NCBI RefSeq assembly: GCF_001428685.1 | Contig: NZ_LMIK01000008.1 | Coordinates: forward strand, 189,993 to 253,992 | DNA from: Lysobacter sp. Root76 | GTDB taxonomy: Bacteria > Pseudomonadota > Gammaproteobacteria > Xanthomonadales > Xanthomonadaceae | Reading direction: 5' to 3' | DNA length: 64,000 nt | Shown here: positions 32,244 through 40,458 of the stretch, in pieces | Numbering within the stretch: position 1 is the first letter of the stretch | Layout: each line of letters opens with the position of its first letter | Program-made: the position numbers and the translations under genes | The notes under the pieces: generated by a model | Database searches by the model: none | What the model was told of the DNA's origin: nothing | The model's input: only the letters and a program-made list of their open reading frames with translations

Positions 32244-33425
32244 ATGCGCTACGCGATCGTCACCGAGACCTACCCGCCGGAAATCAACGGCGTCGCTCTG
32301 ACCGTGCAAGGTCTGGAGCAGGGTCTGCGCGCGCGCGGCCACGAGGTCGCCCTGGTGCGCCCGCGCCAGTTGCACGAACGCAGCAGCGCCGCCCACGAAC
32401 TGCTGGTGCGCAGCCTGCCGCTGCCGCGCTACCCCGGTCTGCGCGTGGGCCTACCGGCGACGCGACGCCTGACCGAAGCCTGGCGCGCGCAACCGCCGGA
32501 TGCGATCTACGTCGCCACCGAAGGCCCGCTGGGCTGGTCGGCGCTGCGGGCGGCGCGGCGCCTGGGCGTGCCGGTCGCGACCGGCTTCCACACCCGCTTC
32601 GACGAATACATGCGCGACTACGGCGCGCCGTTCCTGGTCGGCACGGCGCTGCGCTGGATGCGCCGCTTCCACAACGGCGCGGACGCCACCCTGGTGCCGA
32701 CCCGCGAACTGGCCGAGTTCCTGCGCACGCAAGGCTTCTCCGACGTGGTCCGGCTGCCGCGCGCGGTCGACACCGCGCTGTTCGATCCGAGCCGCCGCAG
32801 CGAAACCTTGCGCCAGGCCTGGGGCGCCGACGCGGCCGACCCGGTCGCGATCTACGTCGGCCGGATCGCCGCGGAGAAAAATCTCGACCTGGCCGTACGC
32901 GCCTTCCGCGCCCTGCAGCAGCAACGCCCGCAGGCGCGCTTCGTCTGGGTCGGCGACGGCCCGGCGCGCGCCAGACTGCAGCGCGAGCATCCGGACTTCG
33001 TGTTCTGCGGCGTGCAGCGCGGCGCCGCACTGGCCGAGCACTTCGCCAGCGGCGACCTGTTCCTGTTCCCCAGCCGCAGCGAAACCTTCGGCAACGTGAC
33101 CCTGGAAGCCATGGCCAGCGGCGTGCCCACGGTCGCGTTCGACTACGGCGCCGCCCACGAACACCTGCGCGACGGCGAGCACGGCGCCGCGGTCGCCGAC
33201 ACCGACGACGCCGGCTTCGTCGCCGCCGCGCTCCGCATCGGCGGCGACGACGCGCTGCGCGGCGCGATGTCGCGCGCCGGCCGCGCCGCGATCTCCGGCC
33301 TGCGCCCGGAGCAGGTCGCCGCCGACTTCGATGCCCTGCTGTCGGGACTGGCCGAAACCGCACCGCGCCGCCCGCCGCGGCACGGCGCGGCCCTGTCTGT
33401 GCAAGACGAACGGGAGGTCGTATGA
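32244..33425 (+). CDS. Glycosyltransferase family 4 (MgtA/SqdX-like)
   Basis: 393 residues. GT-B fold: N-terminal half starts MRYAIVTETYPPEINGVALT with HTRFDEYM; the C-terminal half has IYVGRIAAEKNLDLAV, FVWVGDGPARARL and the donor-binding E-x7-E region LFLFPSRSETFGNVTLEAMA. Close in pattern to alpha-mannosyl and sulfoquinovosyl/glucuronosyl lipid transferases, so a membrane-lipid acceptor is plausible; the sugar donor is unknown. The stop overlaps the start of the downstream PAP2 gene. Confidence 0.85.
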   Translation: MRYAIVTETYPPEINGVALTVQGLEQGLRARGHEVALVRPRQLHERSSAAHELLVRSLPLPRYPGLRVGLPATRRLTEAWRAQPPDAIYVATEGPLGWSALRAARRLGVPVATGFHTRFDEYMRDYGAPFLVGTALRWMRRFHNGADATLVPTRELAEFLRTQGFSDVVRLPRAVDTALFDPSRRSETLRQAWGADAADPVAIYVGRIAAEKNLDLAVRAFRALQQQRPQARFVWVGDGPARARLQREHPDFVFCGVQRGAALAEHFASGDLFLFPSRSETFGNVTLEAMASGVPTVAFDYGAAHEHLRDGEHGAAVADTDDAGFVAAALRIGGDDALRGAMSRAGRAAISGLRPEQVAADFDALLSGLAETAPRRPPRHGAALSVQDEREVV

Positions 33426-33973
33426 ACCGCATGCCGCTGCGCAAACGTTTCAACGCCGGCGATTCCGGCTGGTGCCTGCGCGCGAACCGGGTCTGCGAGC
33501 GCAGCGGATCGCGCGTGTACTTCGCCGCGATCAGCCGCCTCGGCGACGGCGTGTTCTGGTACCTGCTGATGGGCGCGCTGATCGTGGCCGACGGCTACGA
33601 CGGCCTGCTCGCCTCGGCCCATCTGGCCGCGACCGGCGTGATCGCGCTGACCTTGTACAAGCTGCTCAAGCGCTGGACCCGACGCCCGCGGCCGTTCGCC
33701 TCCGACGCGCGCATCCACGCCTGGGTCGCGCCGCTGGACGAATTCAGCTTCCCGTCCGGCCACACCCTGCATGCGGTCGCCTTCAGCCTGGTGGCGATGG
33801 CGCACTACCCGCTGCTGGCCTGGCTGCTGGTGCCCTTCACCGCCAGCGTCGCGCTGTCCCGGGTCGTGCTCGGCCTGCACTACCCCAGCGACGTACTGGC
33901 CGCGACGGCAATCGGCAGCGCGCTGGCGGGCTTGTCGCTGTGGCTGGTGCCCGGGGTGTCGCTGTTCGCTTGA
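33422..33973 (+). CDS. PAP2-family lipid phosphatase
   Basis: 183 residues with four or five membrane helices and the three PAP2 motifs: KRWTRRPRPF, FPSGHTLHA and SRVVLGLHYPSDV. It should remove phosphate from a lipid or lipid-linked substrate at the outer face of the cytoplasmic membrane. ATG overlaps the glycosyltransferase stop (ATGA), so the two genes are translated together. Broad-specificity PgpB-like activity or undecaprenyl-pyrophosphate recycling are both possible. Confidence 0.88.
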   Translation: MNRMPLRKRFNAGDSGWCLRANRVCERSGSRVYFAAISRLGDGVFWYLLMGALIVADGYDGLLASAHLAATGVIALTLYKLLKRWTRRPRPFASDARIHAWVAPLDEFSFPSGHTLHAVAFSLVAMAHYPLLAWLLVPFTASVALSRVVLGLHYPSDVLAATAIGSALAGLSLWLVPGVSLFA

Positions 33974-34026
33974 GTCCCGCCGGCGCGATCATGCGGTTCG
34001 CTACGCTAGCCACAACCTGCACTTAG

Positions 34027-34056
34027 CCCCTCTCCCGCCCGCGGGAGAGAGGTTGG
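34027..34056. repeat. Dispersed palindromic repeat, shorter copy of the 12341 family
   Basis: CCCCTCTCCCGC...GCGGGAGAGAGG followed by TTGGGGTGAGGG. Relative of the hairpin at 12341-12378; one arm is shortened. Confidence 0.75.
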
Positions 34057-34090
34057 GGTGAGGGTCTCCACGAGCCGGGCGATCGAAGAC

Positions 34091-34975
34091 TCACCCCCAC
34101 TCCGCAAACGCCGCACGCTCGATCGCCGGCGCCTGCTGCCCCCGCCAATCGCGATCGTTGGCGACCTGCGCACGATCGCGACTGGCGTCCAACGCGTTGA
34201 AATCCAGATCCGCCACCGCCCAGCGCTGATCGCCGCGGGTGACCGCGACGATGCCGTCGGCGGGCAGGCCCACGTCCATCGGCGCGTAGATCGCGGCCTC
34301 GCCGGTGTTGACGTCCAGCGCCGGGCTCCAGGCCGCGTCGCCCGCGGTCACCGCCTGGGCGACGAAGCAGCGGTTCTCCAGGGCGCGCGCCAGGCAGCCC
34401 ACGCGCACGCGGGTGGCGCCGGCCTCGGTGTCGGTGCAGCTGGGCGCTACGAGCAGGCGCGCGCCGGCCTCGCACTGCGCGCGCACCGGCAGCGGGAACT
34501 CGATGTCGTAGCAGACCGCGATGCCCACGCGCGTAGCCTCGAGCGCGAACACGCGCAGCGCGTCGCCGGCTTCGATCACCGCGGCGCGCTTCTCGAAACC
34601 CGTCAGTTGCAGTTTGTCCTGCCACAGCACGCCGCCGTCGGGAGCGAAGGCGTAGCTGCGATTGCGGTAGCGCCCGCGGCCGTTGTCGAGCAGGAAGCTG
34701 CCGGCGACCACATGCATGCGCAGCTCGCGCGCGAGCAGGCCGTAAAGTTCGAGCCAGGCGCCGTGATAGGCCTGGATGGCCACCAGCGAGGCGTGCAGAT
34801 CGCCCTGAGTCGCGGCACCGAAGGTCGCGCCCAGCTCCAGGGCCAGGTACTCGGGCAGCACCGCCAGCTGAGCGCCCGCGCGCTTGGCCTCGCCCAGCCA
34901 GCGCGCCTGCTTGTCGGCGAATTCGGCGAAGCTGCGCGGCGCATCGATCGCGTACTTGGCGACCGCGACCCTCAA
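34091..34975 (-). CDS. Carbon-nitrogen hydrolase (nitrilase superfamily)
   Basis: 294 residues. Catalytic triad visible: Glu in VLPEYLALELG, Lys in WQDKLQLTGFE, Cys in AVCYDIEFPLP. The Nit-type enzymes cleave amides, nitriles or deaminated glutathione in the cytoplasm; which one applies is not clear. The start is TTG at 34975, overlapping the acetyltransferase stop (TTGA), since no better start gives the conserved beginning RVAVAKYAID. The pair acetyltransferase plus amidohydrolase is conserved in many proteobacteria. Confidence 0.85.
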   Translation of the reverse strand: MRVAVAKYAIDAPRSFAEFADKQARWLGEAKRAGAQLAVLPEYLALELGATFGAATQGDLHASLVAIQAYHGAWLELYGLLARELRMHVVAGSFLLDNGRGRYRNRSYAFAPDGGVLWQDKLQLTGFEKRAAVIEAGDALRVFALEATRVGIAVCYDIEFPLPVRAQCEAGARLLVAPSCTDTEAGATRVRVGCLARALENRCFVAQAVTAGDAAWSPALDVNTGEAAIYAPMDVGLPADGIVAVTRGDQRWAVADLDFNALDASRDRAQVANDRDWRGQQAPAIERAAFAEWG

Positions 34976-35580
34976 CGCTGCCGCTCCAGCGGCCGCAGCC
35001 AGAACGCCAGGCTGTGCGCGACTTCGCCGCGGCCGATCTCGCGCCACGGCAGGCTGGCACGCAGCTCCGGACGCTGGCGATAGCCGCGCTTGCCCCAGAA
35101 CTCGTCGTTGCTGCGCTGGAACGGCGGCCGCCGCTGATCGTCGGCGGCGCGTTCGACCGCGCAGAAACCGGTCCAGTCGAAACCGCCGAGCGAACGCGCA
35201 TGCGCCTCGCGCTCATCGAAGAAGCGATGACCCAGACCGCGGCCGCGGTACGCCGGCAACAGCACCGACTCGCCGCAATAGAACACCTTTTTGGAATCCA
35301 CCGCACTGTCGGCGAACGGCGTCAGGAAAGCGTCGGATTCGTCGCTCAAGGGCAATCCCGTGGAGGCGCCGACCACCTGCGCGCCGTCGAAGGCCAGCAC
35401 CGCGATGCTGCGCCAGGAACGCAGGTACGTCTGCAGATACTCCGCCTCGTAAGCGAGGTCGCCTTCGTAGAGGTAGGGCCATTCGCGGAATACCGCGATG
35501 CGCAGCCGCGCGAGGTCGTCCAGATAGGGAGCGATCGCCTCACCCGAGTAGCGGCGCACTTCGATCATGGACGCGTTCAT
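34972..35580 (-). CDS. GNAT-family N-acetyltransferase
   Basis: About 202 residues. Acetyl-CoA site visible in VLLPAYRGRGLGHRFFDER, with flanking strands IAVLAFDGAQVVGAST and FCAVERAADDQ. It probably acts with the amidohydrolase encoded next and translationally coupled to it. Start chosen at 35580; the in-frame ATG at 35568 (MIEVRRYSG) is equally close to the conserved domain and the longer extension to 35724 is Cys-rich and unlikely. Confidence 0.82.
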   Translation of the reverse strand: MNASMIEVRRYSGEAIAPYLDDLARLRIAVFREWPYLYEGDLAYEAEYLQTYLRSWRSIAVLAFDGAQVVGASTGLPLSDESDAFLTPFADSAVDSKKVFYCGESVLLPAYRGRGLGHRFFDEREAHARSLGGFDWTGFCAVERAADDQRRPPFQRSNDEFWGKRGYRQRPELRASLPWREIGRGEVAHSLAFWLRPLERQR

Positions 35581-35691
35581 GGCCTGCAGTTTAGGCCAAT
35601 GCGCGGGCGCGAGCGCCGGTAACCGACCGGCGCAGCAGCAGTCCGATTGGCGGTAAGCGTTCATCGCCGGCCTCCATGAAAACGCAAAGAA

Positions 35692-35718
35692 CGACCGCGG
35701 GCGTCCTGCCCGCGGTCG
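35692..35718 (-). terminator. Hairpin after creD
   Basis: CGACCGCGGG and CCCGCGGTCG arms with a 7-base loop, 16 bases beyond the creD stop. On the minus strand it is followed by TTCTTTG, so a weak intrinsic terminator. Confidence 0.6.
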
Positions 35719-35733
35719 CACCACCGCTCCCGA

Positions 35734-37101
35734 TCAACGTGCCAGCGGACGCGAACCGGCGAGCTGGTACCAATCGACCTTGCGCGTGATCACCATCACC
35801 GCGGCCAGGATCAGGAACAGCAGGCCCGCGCCCATCACCAGCGCGTTGTCTTCCGAAACCAGCAGGCCGTAGAGCGCGCCGTACAGCGTCGCCAGCATGG
35901 CCGCGAAGCCCAGGCCGCGGCCGACGCTGCGCAACACCGCGCTCAGGTAGAAGCCGAGCAGCCCGATACAGGCCACGCTCGCCGCCAGATAGGCCCAGGA
36001 GAAGGCGATGTGCTCGCTGAGGCTGACCAGCAGCAGGAAGAAGATCGCCAGGGCCAGGCCGACCAGGCCGTACTGGATCGGGTGGATCGGCAGTTGCTTG
36101 ATCAGTTCGAAGATGAAGAAGCCGACGAAGGTCAGCAGCACGAACAGCAGGCCGTATTTGCTGGCGCGATCGGCCTGCGAATAGACGTTGACCGGATCGA
36201 CCAGGGCCACCGCCACCGCGTCGATGCCGCCGGTGGCGACGGTGTCGCTGTCGCTGGCCTCGCCGCCTTCCACGCTGGGCATGGTCTTGCCGTCCAGGAA
36301 CTGGCGCTGTGCGCTGGTCGCCAGCGACGACACCTGCCAGTCGGCGTTGAAGCCCTGGGCGCCGATGTCGCGGGTGCGCGGCAGGAAGCTGCCGCCGAAG
36401 CGCGGGTGCTGCCAGCTCGACTGGATCGCGAAACGGTTGCTCTTGGCCAGCGGCACCAGCGCCAGCGATTCGGTACCGCCGAGGTTGAAGTCCAGCTCGG
36501 CACGCAGATTCAGCAGCTGGCCCGGCTCCGGCACCGCCAGCCGCGCGTGCACGCCGCCGCCGTCGCGGCTGCCCATGCCCTCCTCGACCTCGACCGCCTT
36601 GCCGTCGATGCGCAGCATCGGCGTGGACAGCAGGCCGCGCACGTCGGCGAAGCCGTAGCTCAGCCAGGGCTGGCCGATCTTGCGGGTGTGACCCAGCGGC
36701 GGCGCGGTCTTGGGCACTTCGGCGTGGAACTCGGCCTTGGCCTGGGCCTGCCATTCGTACACCCGCACCTCGTGCAGGCCGAGCCGGCGCGTGCTGGGCT
36801 TGAGCGGGCCGCGCACGTCCAGGGTGCTCGGGAAATAGGTCCAGCGGCCGGGCAGTTCATGCACGACCTTGCGCACGAAGCCCTTCTCGTCCTTTTCCTC
36901 GGTCGTGACGGTGTCGGTATAGGGCACCACCAGCACCGGACCGGTGAAGGCCTGGGCGCCGGCGTAGCTGCGCGCGATCGATGCGACCGCCTGGGTGCGG
37001 TAGGCCTGACGATCGGTGATCACGCCGCGGATCATCAGCAGCGGAATCAGGATCGCCAGGGTCATCCCCAGCACCAGAAATATTTTCAGCCAAAGTCGCA
37101 T
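35734..37101 (-). CDS. creD: Inner membrane protein CreD
   Basis: 455 residues. One membrane helix at the N-terminus (MRLWLKIFLVLGMTLAILIP), a large periplasmic region (residues 35-310) and five or six helices in the C-terminal third (YGLLFVLLTFVGFFIF, FFLLLVSLSEHIAF). The ELPGRW and LPRTRDIGAQGFNADW segments are typical. CreD overproduction under CreBC activation affects envelope integrity and beta-lactam response in other gammaproteobacteria. Directly upstream is a perfect CreB site (37168-37183). creC lies 213 bases away on the same strand. Confidence 0.92.
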   Translation of the reverse strand: MRLWLKIFLVLGMTLAILIPLLMIRGVITDRQAYRTQAVASIARSYAGAQAFTGPVLVVPYTDTVTTEEKDEKGFVRKVVHELPGRWTYFPSTLDVRGPLKPSTRRLGLHEVRVYEWQAQAKAEFHAEVPKTAPPLGHTRKIGQPWLSYGFADVRGLLSTPMLRIDGKAVEVEEGMGSRDGGGVHARLAVPEPGQLLNLRAELDFNLGGTESLALVPLAKSNRFAIQSSWQHPRFGGSFLPRTRDIGAQGFNADWQVSSLATSAQRQFLDGKTMPSVEGGEASDSDTVATGGIDAVAVALVDPVNVYSQADRASKYGLLFVLLTFVGFFIFELIKQLPIHPIQYGLVGLALAIFFLLLVSLSEHIAFSWAYLAASVACIGLLGFYLSAVLRSVGRGLGFAAMLATLYGALYGLLVSEDNALVMGAGLLFLILAAVMVITRKVDWYQLAGSRPLAR

Positions 37102-37167
37102 GTCGCTCTCCTGTCGTTGCGGTGACGGCAGGATCGACAGGCCCTGGGTGGGGACGATGTGGGAACG

Positions 37168-37183
37168 GTGAAGCGTCGGTGAA
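37168..37183 (-). promoter_or_regulatory. CreB-binding site (cre tag) before creD
   Basis: On the minus strand TTCAC-CGACGC-TTCAC, an exact match to the cre tag TTCAC-N6-TTCAC known from E. coli and Aeromonas. It is 67-82 bases before the creD start. Confidence 0.78.
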
Positions 37184-37184
37184 G

Positions 37185-37290
37185 TGCTAGGAGCTAGGAG
37201 CTAGGAACTAAGAAAAACAGGAACGAGGAACTAGTGAAAAGCGAGGCTTTTACTAGTTGCTAGTTCCTAGTTACTAGTTCCTTGCTCGCT
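37185..37290. repeat. AT-rich CTAGGAACTAG repeat tract
   Basis: A 100-base tract made of short direct and inverted repeats: GCTAGGAGCTAGGAACTA on one side, then CTAGTTCCTAGTTACTAG and twice GCTAGTTCCTTGCTCG on the other. Both sides can pair into a long imperfect hairpin. It lies between creC and creD, directly next to the CreB site. Confidence 0.7.
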
Positions 37291-37314
37291 AGTTCCTTGC
37301 TCGCCAGCGGCGCC

Positions 37315-38763
37315 TCACAGTCCACGCGACAGCACCAGGCTGGCCAGCGCGCCACCGCCGTCGCGGTTGCGGAGCGCGGCGTGGCCGCCGTGCAGCGCCG
37401 CGACTTCGGCGACGAAGCAAAGCCCCAGGCCGCTGCTGCGGCTGCCGCCGGCCGGGCGCGACAGCGAGTAGAAGCGCTCGAACACGCGCGGCAGCGCGAA
37501 ATCGGGCACGCCGGTGCCGCGGTCGCCGACATCGACGCGTTGGGCATCGCCGTCGCGGTACAGGCGCAGCGCAATCTCGCCCTGCGCGGGCGAGAAATCG
37601 GCGGCGTTGTCGATCAGGTTGACCAGGGCCTGGCGTAACAGGAAGGGATCGCCGTCCAGCAGGGGCAGTTCTTCGGCCAGGTCCAGCGTCAGCCGCAGCC
37701 CGCCCTGGGCCAGGCGCGGCGCGCACTGCTCGGCGGCTTCGCGCGCGATCGCCGCCAGATCGACCGGCTCGGGTTTCTCCAGCCGCTGGCGGTGCTCGAC
37801 CGCGGCCAGGGCCAGCAACTTGTCGATCATCTGCGCCAGGCGGTCGCTTTGGCGGCGGATGCTGGCGGCGAAACGGGCACGGTCCTCCTCGGCCATCGGC
37901 GCTTCGCCGGGCCGCGTCTCCAGCAGTTCGGCGCTGCCGCGGATCGCCGCCAGCGGGCTCTTCATCTCGTGGGTCAGGGTGTGCACGTACTGCTCGACGT
38001 ACTGTTTGCCTTCGAGCTGGGTGCGCATGCTCTCCAAGGCGCGGCCGAGTTCGCCGAACTCGCCGGCGGCCGCGGGCAGCTCGGCGCGGCGGCCGGCGCT
38101 GACCTCGTGCGCGTAGCGGCGCAGCCCGTTGAGCTGACGCGACAGCCACCAGGTCGCGATCAAGCCGATCAGCAACGCCGCGCCCATCAGCACCCCGCCC
38201 CAACGCAGCACGACGCGCTGGCTGCGCTCGATGAAGGGCGCAATGGTGCTGTTGGGCTTGGCTACGGTCAACGAGCCGATGATGCGTCCGGCCGGGTCGC
38301 GGATCGGCGCGGCCACGTGCATCACGGTGGAGTTCGGGTCGTCGTACCGGGCCGCCGTCGAACGCGCGCCATAACGGCCGCGCAAGGTGAGATAGACGTC
38401 GTTCCAGCGCGAGTAGTCGCGCCCCAGGGCCTGGCCGGTGCTGTCGAACACCACCGTGCCGCGCGCGTCGGTGATGTAGACGCGGTAGTTCGAGGCGCGC
38501 TTGCCGAAGCCCCAGATCGCGGCGCCGAAATCGCGGCCGCGCAGTTCGCGTACGCGCCGGGCGAAGTTGCCGTCGTTGATGCGCCCGGCCAGGAAGTCGT
38601 CGGTGGCCAGCTCGGCCAGCACGTTGGCGGTGTCGACCAGGGTGTCTTCCATGGCCTGGCGCACGCCCGGCTTGACCTCGGCCAGGAACACCCGGGTCAG
38701 CAGCAGCGCCGCCAGCGCAACGATGACGAAATAGCCGAGGAAGATGCGCAGGCCGATCTTCAT
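37315..38763 (-). CDS. creC: Sensor histidine kinase CreC
   Basis: 482 residues. Membrane helices at residues 5-23 and about 185-205 bracket a periplasmic sensor domain with VYITDARGTVVFDSTG; a HAMP-like region follows. Phosphoacceptor LTHEMKSPLAAIRGS, N box LVNLIDNAADFSP, DRGTGVP, SSGLGLCFVAE. The kinase responds to fermentation or envelope stress in E. coli. Its start is 9 bases after creB. Confidence 0.9.
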   Translation of the reverse strand: MKIGLRIFLGYFVIVALAALLLTRVFLAEVKPGVRQAMEDTLVDTANVLAELATDDFLAGRINDGNFARRVRELRGRDFGAAIWGFGKRASNYRVYITDARGTVVFDSTGQALGRDYSRWNDVYLTLRGRYGARSTAARYDDPNSTVMHVAAPIRDPAGRIIGSLTVAKPNSTIAPFIERSQRVVLRWGGVLMGAALLIGLIATWWLSRQLNGLRRYAHEVSAGRRAELPAAAGEFGELGRALESMRTQLEGKQYVEQYVHTLTHEMKSPLAAIRGSAELLETRPGEAPMAEEDRARFAASIRRQSDRLAQMIDKLLALAAVEHRQRLEKPEPVDLAAIAREAAEQCAPRLAQGGLRLTLDLAEELPLLDGDPFLLRQALVNLIDNAADFSPAQGEIALRLYRDGDAQRVDVGDRGTGVPDFALPRVFERFYSLSRPAGGSRSSGLGLCFVAEVAALHGGHAALRNRDGGGALASLVLSRGL

Positions 38764-38772
38764 GGATCGATC

Positions 38773-39450
38773 TCAGCCCACATCCAGGGAATAGCCCAGA
38801 CCGCGGTGGGTGCGGATCGGATCGGATTCGCCGTCGACCTCGCGTAGCTTGGCGCGCAGGGTCTTGATGTGGGTGTCGACGGTGCGGTCGCCGCTGTCGA
38901 GGGCATCGCCCCAGACCCGGTCCATCAGCTGGGCGCGCGACAGCACGGCGCCGGGGCGCTGCAGCAGCGCGGCCAGCAGGCCGTACTCGTAGCGGGTCAG
39001 GTCCAGGGCCTGGCCGCGGTAACGGATGCGCTTGCCTTCCGGGTCGTGGCGGAACGCGGTCTCAGCCGCGGCCGGCGCTGTGGCCGGCGCGCGCCCGCGG
39101 CGCAACACCACGCGCACGCGCGCGACCAGTTCGCGCGGCGAGAACGGTTTGGTCACGTAGTCGTCGGCGCCGATCTCCAGGCCGAGGATGCGATCGGCTT
39201 CGGCGTCGTGGGCCGTCAGGAAGATCACCGGCAGGTCGCGCTCGCGGCGCAGCTCGCGGCACAGGGCGAAACCGCCGATATCGGGCAGGCCGACGTCGAG
39301 CACCGCCAGGTCGTAGGCCCTGCGCTGGGCCTCGCGCAGGGCCTCGCCGCCGGTCAGGCAGTGCTCGGCCTCGAAACCCTCGGCGCGCAGCGCGTAGAGC
39401 ACGGTGGCGGCGATCGCGGGTTCGTCGTCGACCAGCAGGATACGGGGCAT
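38773..39450 (-). CDS. creB: Response regulator CreB
   Basis: 225 residues. Receiver domain: MPRILLVDDEPAIAATVLYA, AVLDVGLPDIGGFAL with the phosphoacceptor Asp, FLTAHDAE and YVTKPFSPREL. OmpR-type effector: TRYEYGLLAALLQRPGAVLSR, DRTVDTHIKTLRAKLRE, THRGLGYSLD. ATG 39450 begins the receiver; the extension to 39492 is not supported. First gene of creBCD, divergent from rlmJ. Confidence 0.92.
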   Translation of the reverse strand: MPRILLVDDEPAIAATVLYALRAEGFEAEHCLTGGEALREAQRRAYDLAVLDVGLPDIGGFALCRELRRERDLPVIFLTAHDAEADRILGLEIGADDYVTKPFSPRELVARVRVVLRRGRAPATAPAAAETAFRHDPEGKRIRYRGQALDLTRYEYGLLAALLQRPGAVLSRAQLMDRVWGDALDSGDRTVDTHIKTLRAKLREVDGESDPIRTHRGLGYSLDVG

Positions 39451-39521
39451 GGGGCGCATTCGAGGGGTTGAGGCGCGGCAAGCATAGAACAAGCGCCGGC
39501 GTGGACGGGTACCCTATGCGC

Positions 39522-40385
39522 ATGAACTATCGTCACGCCTTCCACGCCGGAAACCATGCCGACGTGCTCAAGCACGTCGCCCTGCTCGCGCTCTGCGACG
39601 CTCTTACGGTCAAGCCGGCACCGCTGTTCGCGGTGGATACCCATGCCGGACGCGGGCTGTATCCGCTGGACGGCAACTCGGCGCTGCGCACCGGCGAGGC
39701 CGAGGGCGGCATCGCCCGGCTCCAGGCCGAGGCGCCCAAGCATCCGGCGATCGCGCGCTACCTGGCCGCGGTCAAGGCCTGCCGCGCCGAGCATGGCGCC
39801 TCCGCCTACCCCGGCTCGCCCTGGCTGCTGGCGCACGCCCTGCGCGCCGACGACCGCATCGCCGCCTGCGAGCTGCAGCCGGAGGAAGCCGCGCAGCTCA
39901 AGAGCAACTTCGCCCGCGACGCGCGCGTGGCCGTGCATGCGCGCGACGGCTACACCGGGCTCAAGGCCCTGCTGCCGCCGAAGATCGGCGCGACCCGCTA
40001 CAACCGCGGCCTGGTCCTGATCGACCCGCCCTACGAAGCCCAGCTGGAAGAGTTCGACACCGCCATCGGCGCCCTGCGCGAGTCGCTGGGGCGCTGGCCG
40101 CAGGGCAGCTATGCGCTGTGGTACCCGATCAAGCTGCGGCGCTCGCTGCAGCCGTTCTACCGCCGCGCCGCCGCGCTGCCGGCCAAGTCGGTGCTGGCCG
40201 CCGAACTGCTGGTGCGCGCCGACGATTCGCCGCTGCGCATGAACGGCAGCGGCCTGCTCCTGGTCAATCCGCCCTGGCAGCTGGACCAGACCCTGGCGGC
40301 GGTGCTGCCGCTGCTGGCCCAGGCCCTGGGCGAAACGCCGGCGGCCAGCTCGCACCTGCAGTGGCTGGTCCGGCCCGACGCCTGA
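39522..40385 (+). CDS. rlmJ: 23S rRNA (adenine-2030-N6)-methyltransferase RlmJ
   Basis: 287 residues. The beginning MNYRHAFHAGNHADVLKH is the family hallmark. Further: FAVDTHAGRGLY (SAM site), LIDPPYEAQLEE with the DPPY of N6-adenine methylation, ALWYPIKLR. The methylated adenine lies in 23S rRNA; loss has mild effects in E. coli. Start at 39522 is used as in the family; an ATG two codons earlier is also possible. Confidence 0.95.
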   Translation: MNYRHAFHAGNHADVLKHVALLALCDALTVKPAPLFAVDTHAGRGLYPLDGNSALRTGEAEGGIARLQAEAPKHPAIARYLAAVKACRAEHGASAYPGSPWLLAHALRADDRIAACELQPEEAAQLKSNFARDARVAVHARDGYTGLKALLPPKIGATRYNRGLVLIDPPYEAQLEEFDTAIGALRESLGRWPQGSYALWYPIKLRRSLQPFYRRAAALPAKSVLAAELLVRADDSPLRMNGSGLLLVNPPWQLDQTLAAVLPLLAQALGETPAASSHLQWLVRPDA

Positions 40386-40414
40386 TCGTCTCCGACACGG
40401 TGCGGCGCTCAACG

Positions 40415-40442
40415 AAAAAGCCCGGCCGGAGCCGGGCTTTTT
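40415..40442. terminator. Bidirectional terminator between rlmJ and the CDF transporter
   Basis: AAAAAGCCCGGC-CGGA-GCCGGGCTTTTT: perfect 12-bp stem, A5 and T5 at the ends, between two convergent genes. Confidence 0.92.
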
Positions 40443-40458
40443 CGTATGTGCGTGCGCC

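Noticed and set aside
37185..37290. A CRISPR array
   Set aside because: Repeats are short and overlapping with no unique spacers of constant length.
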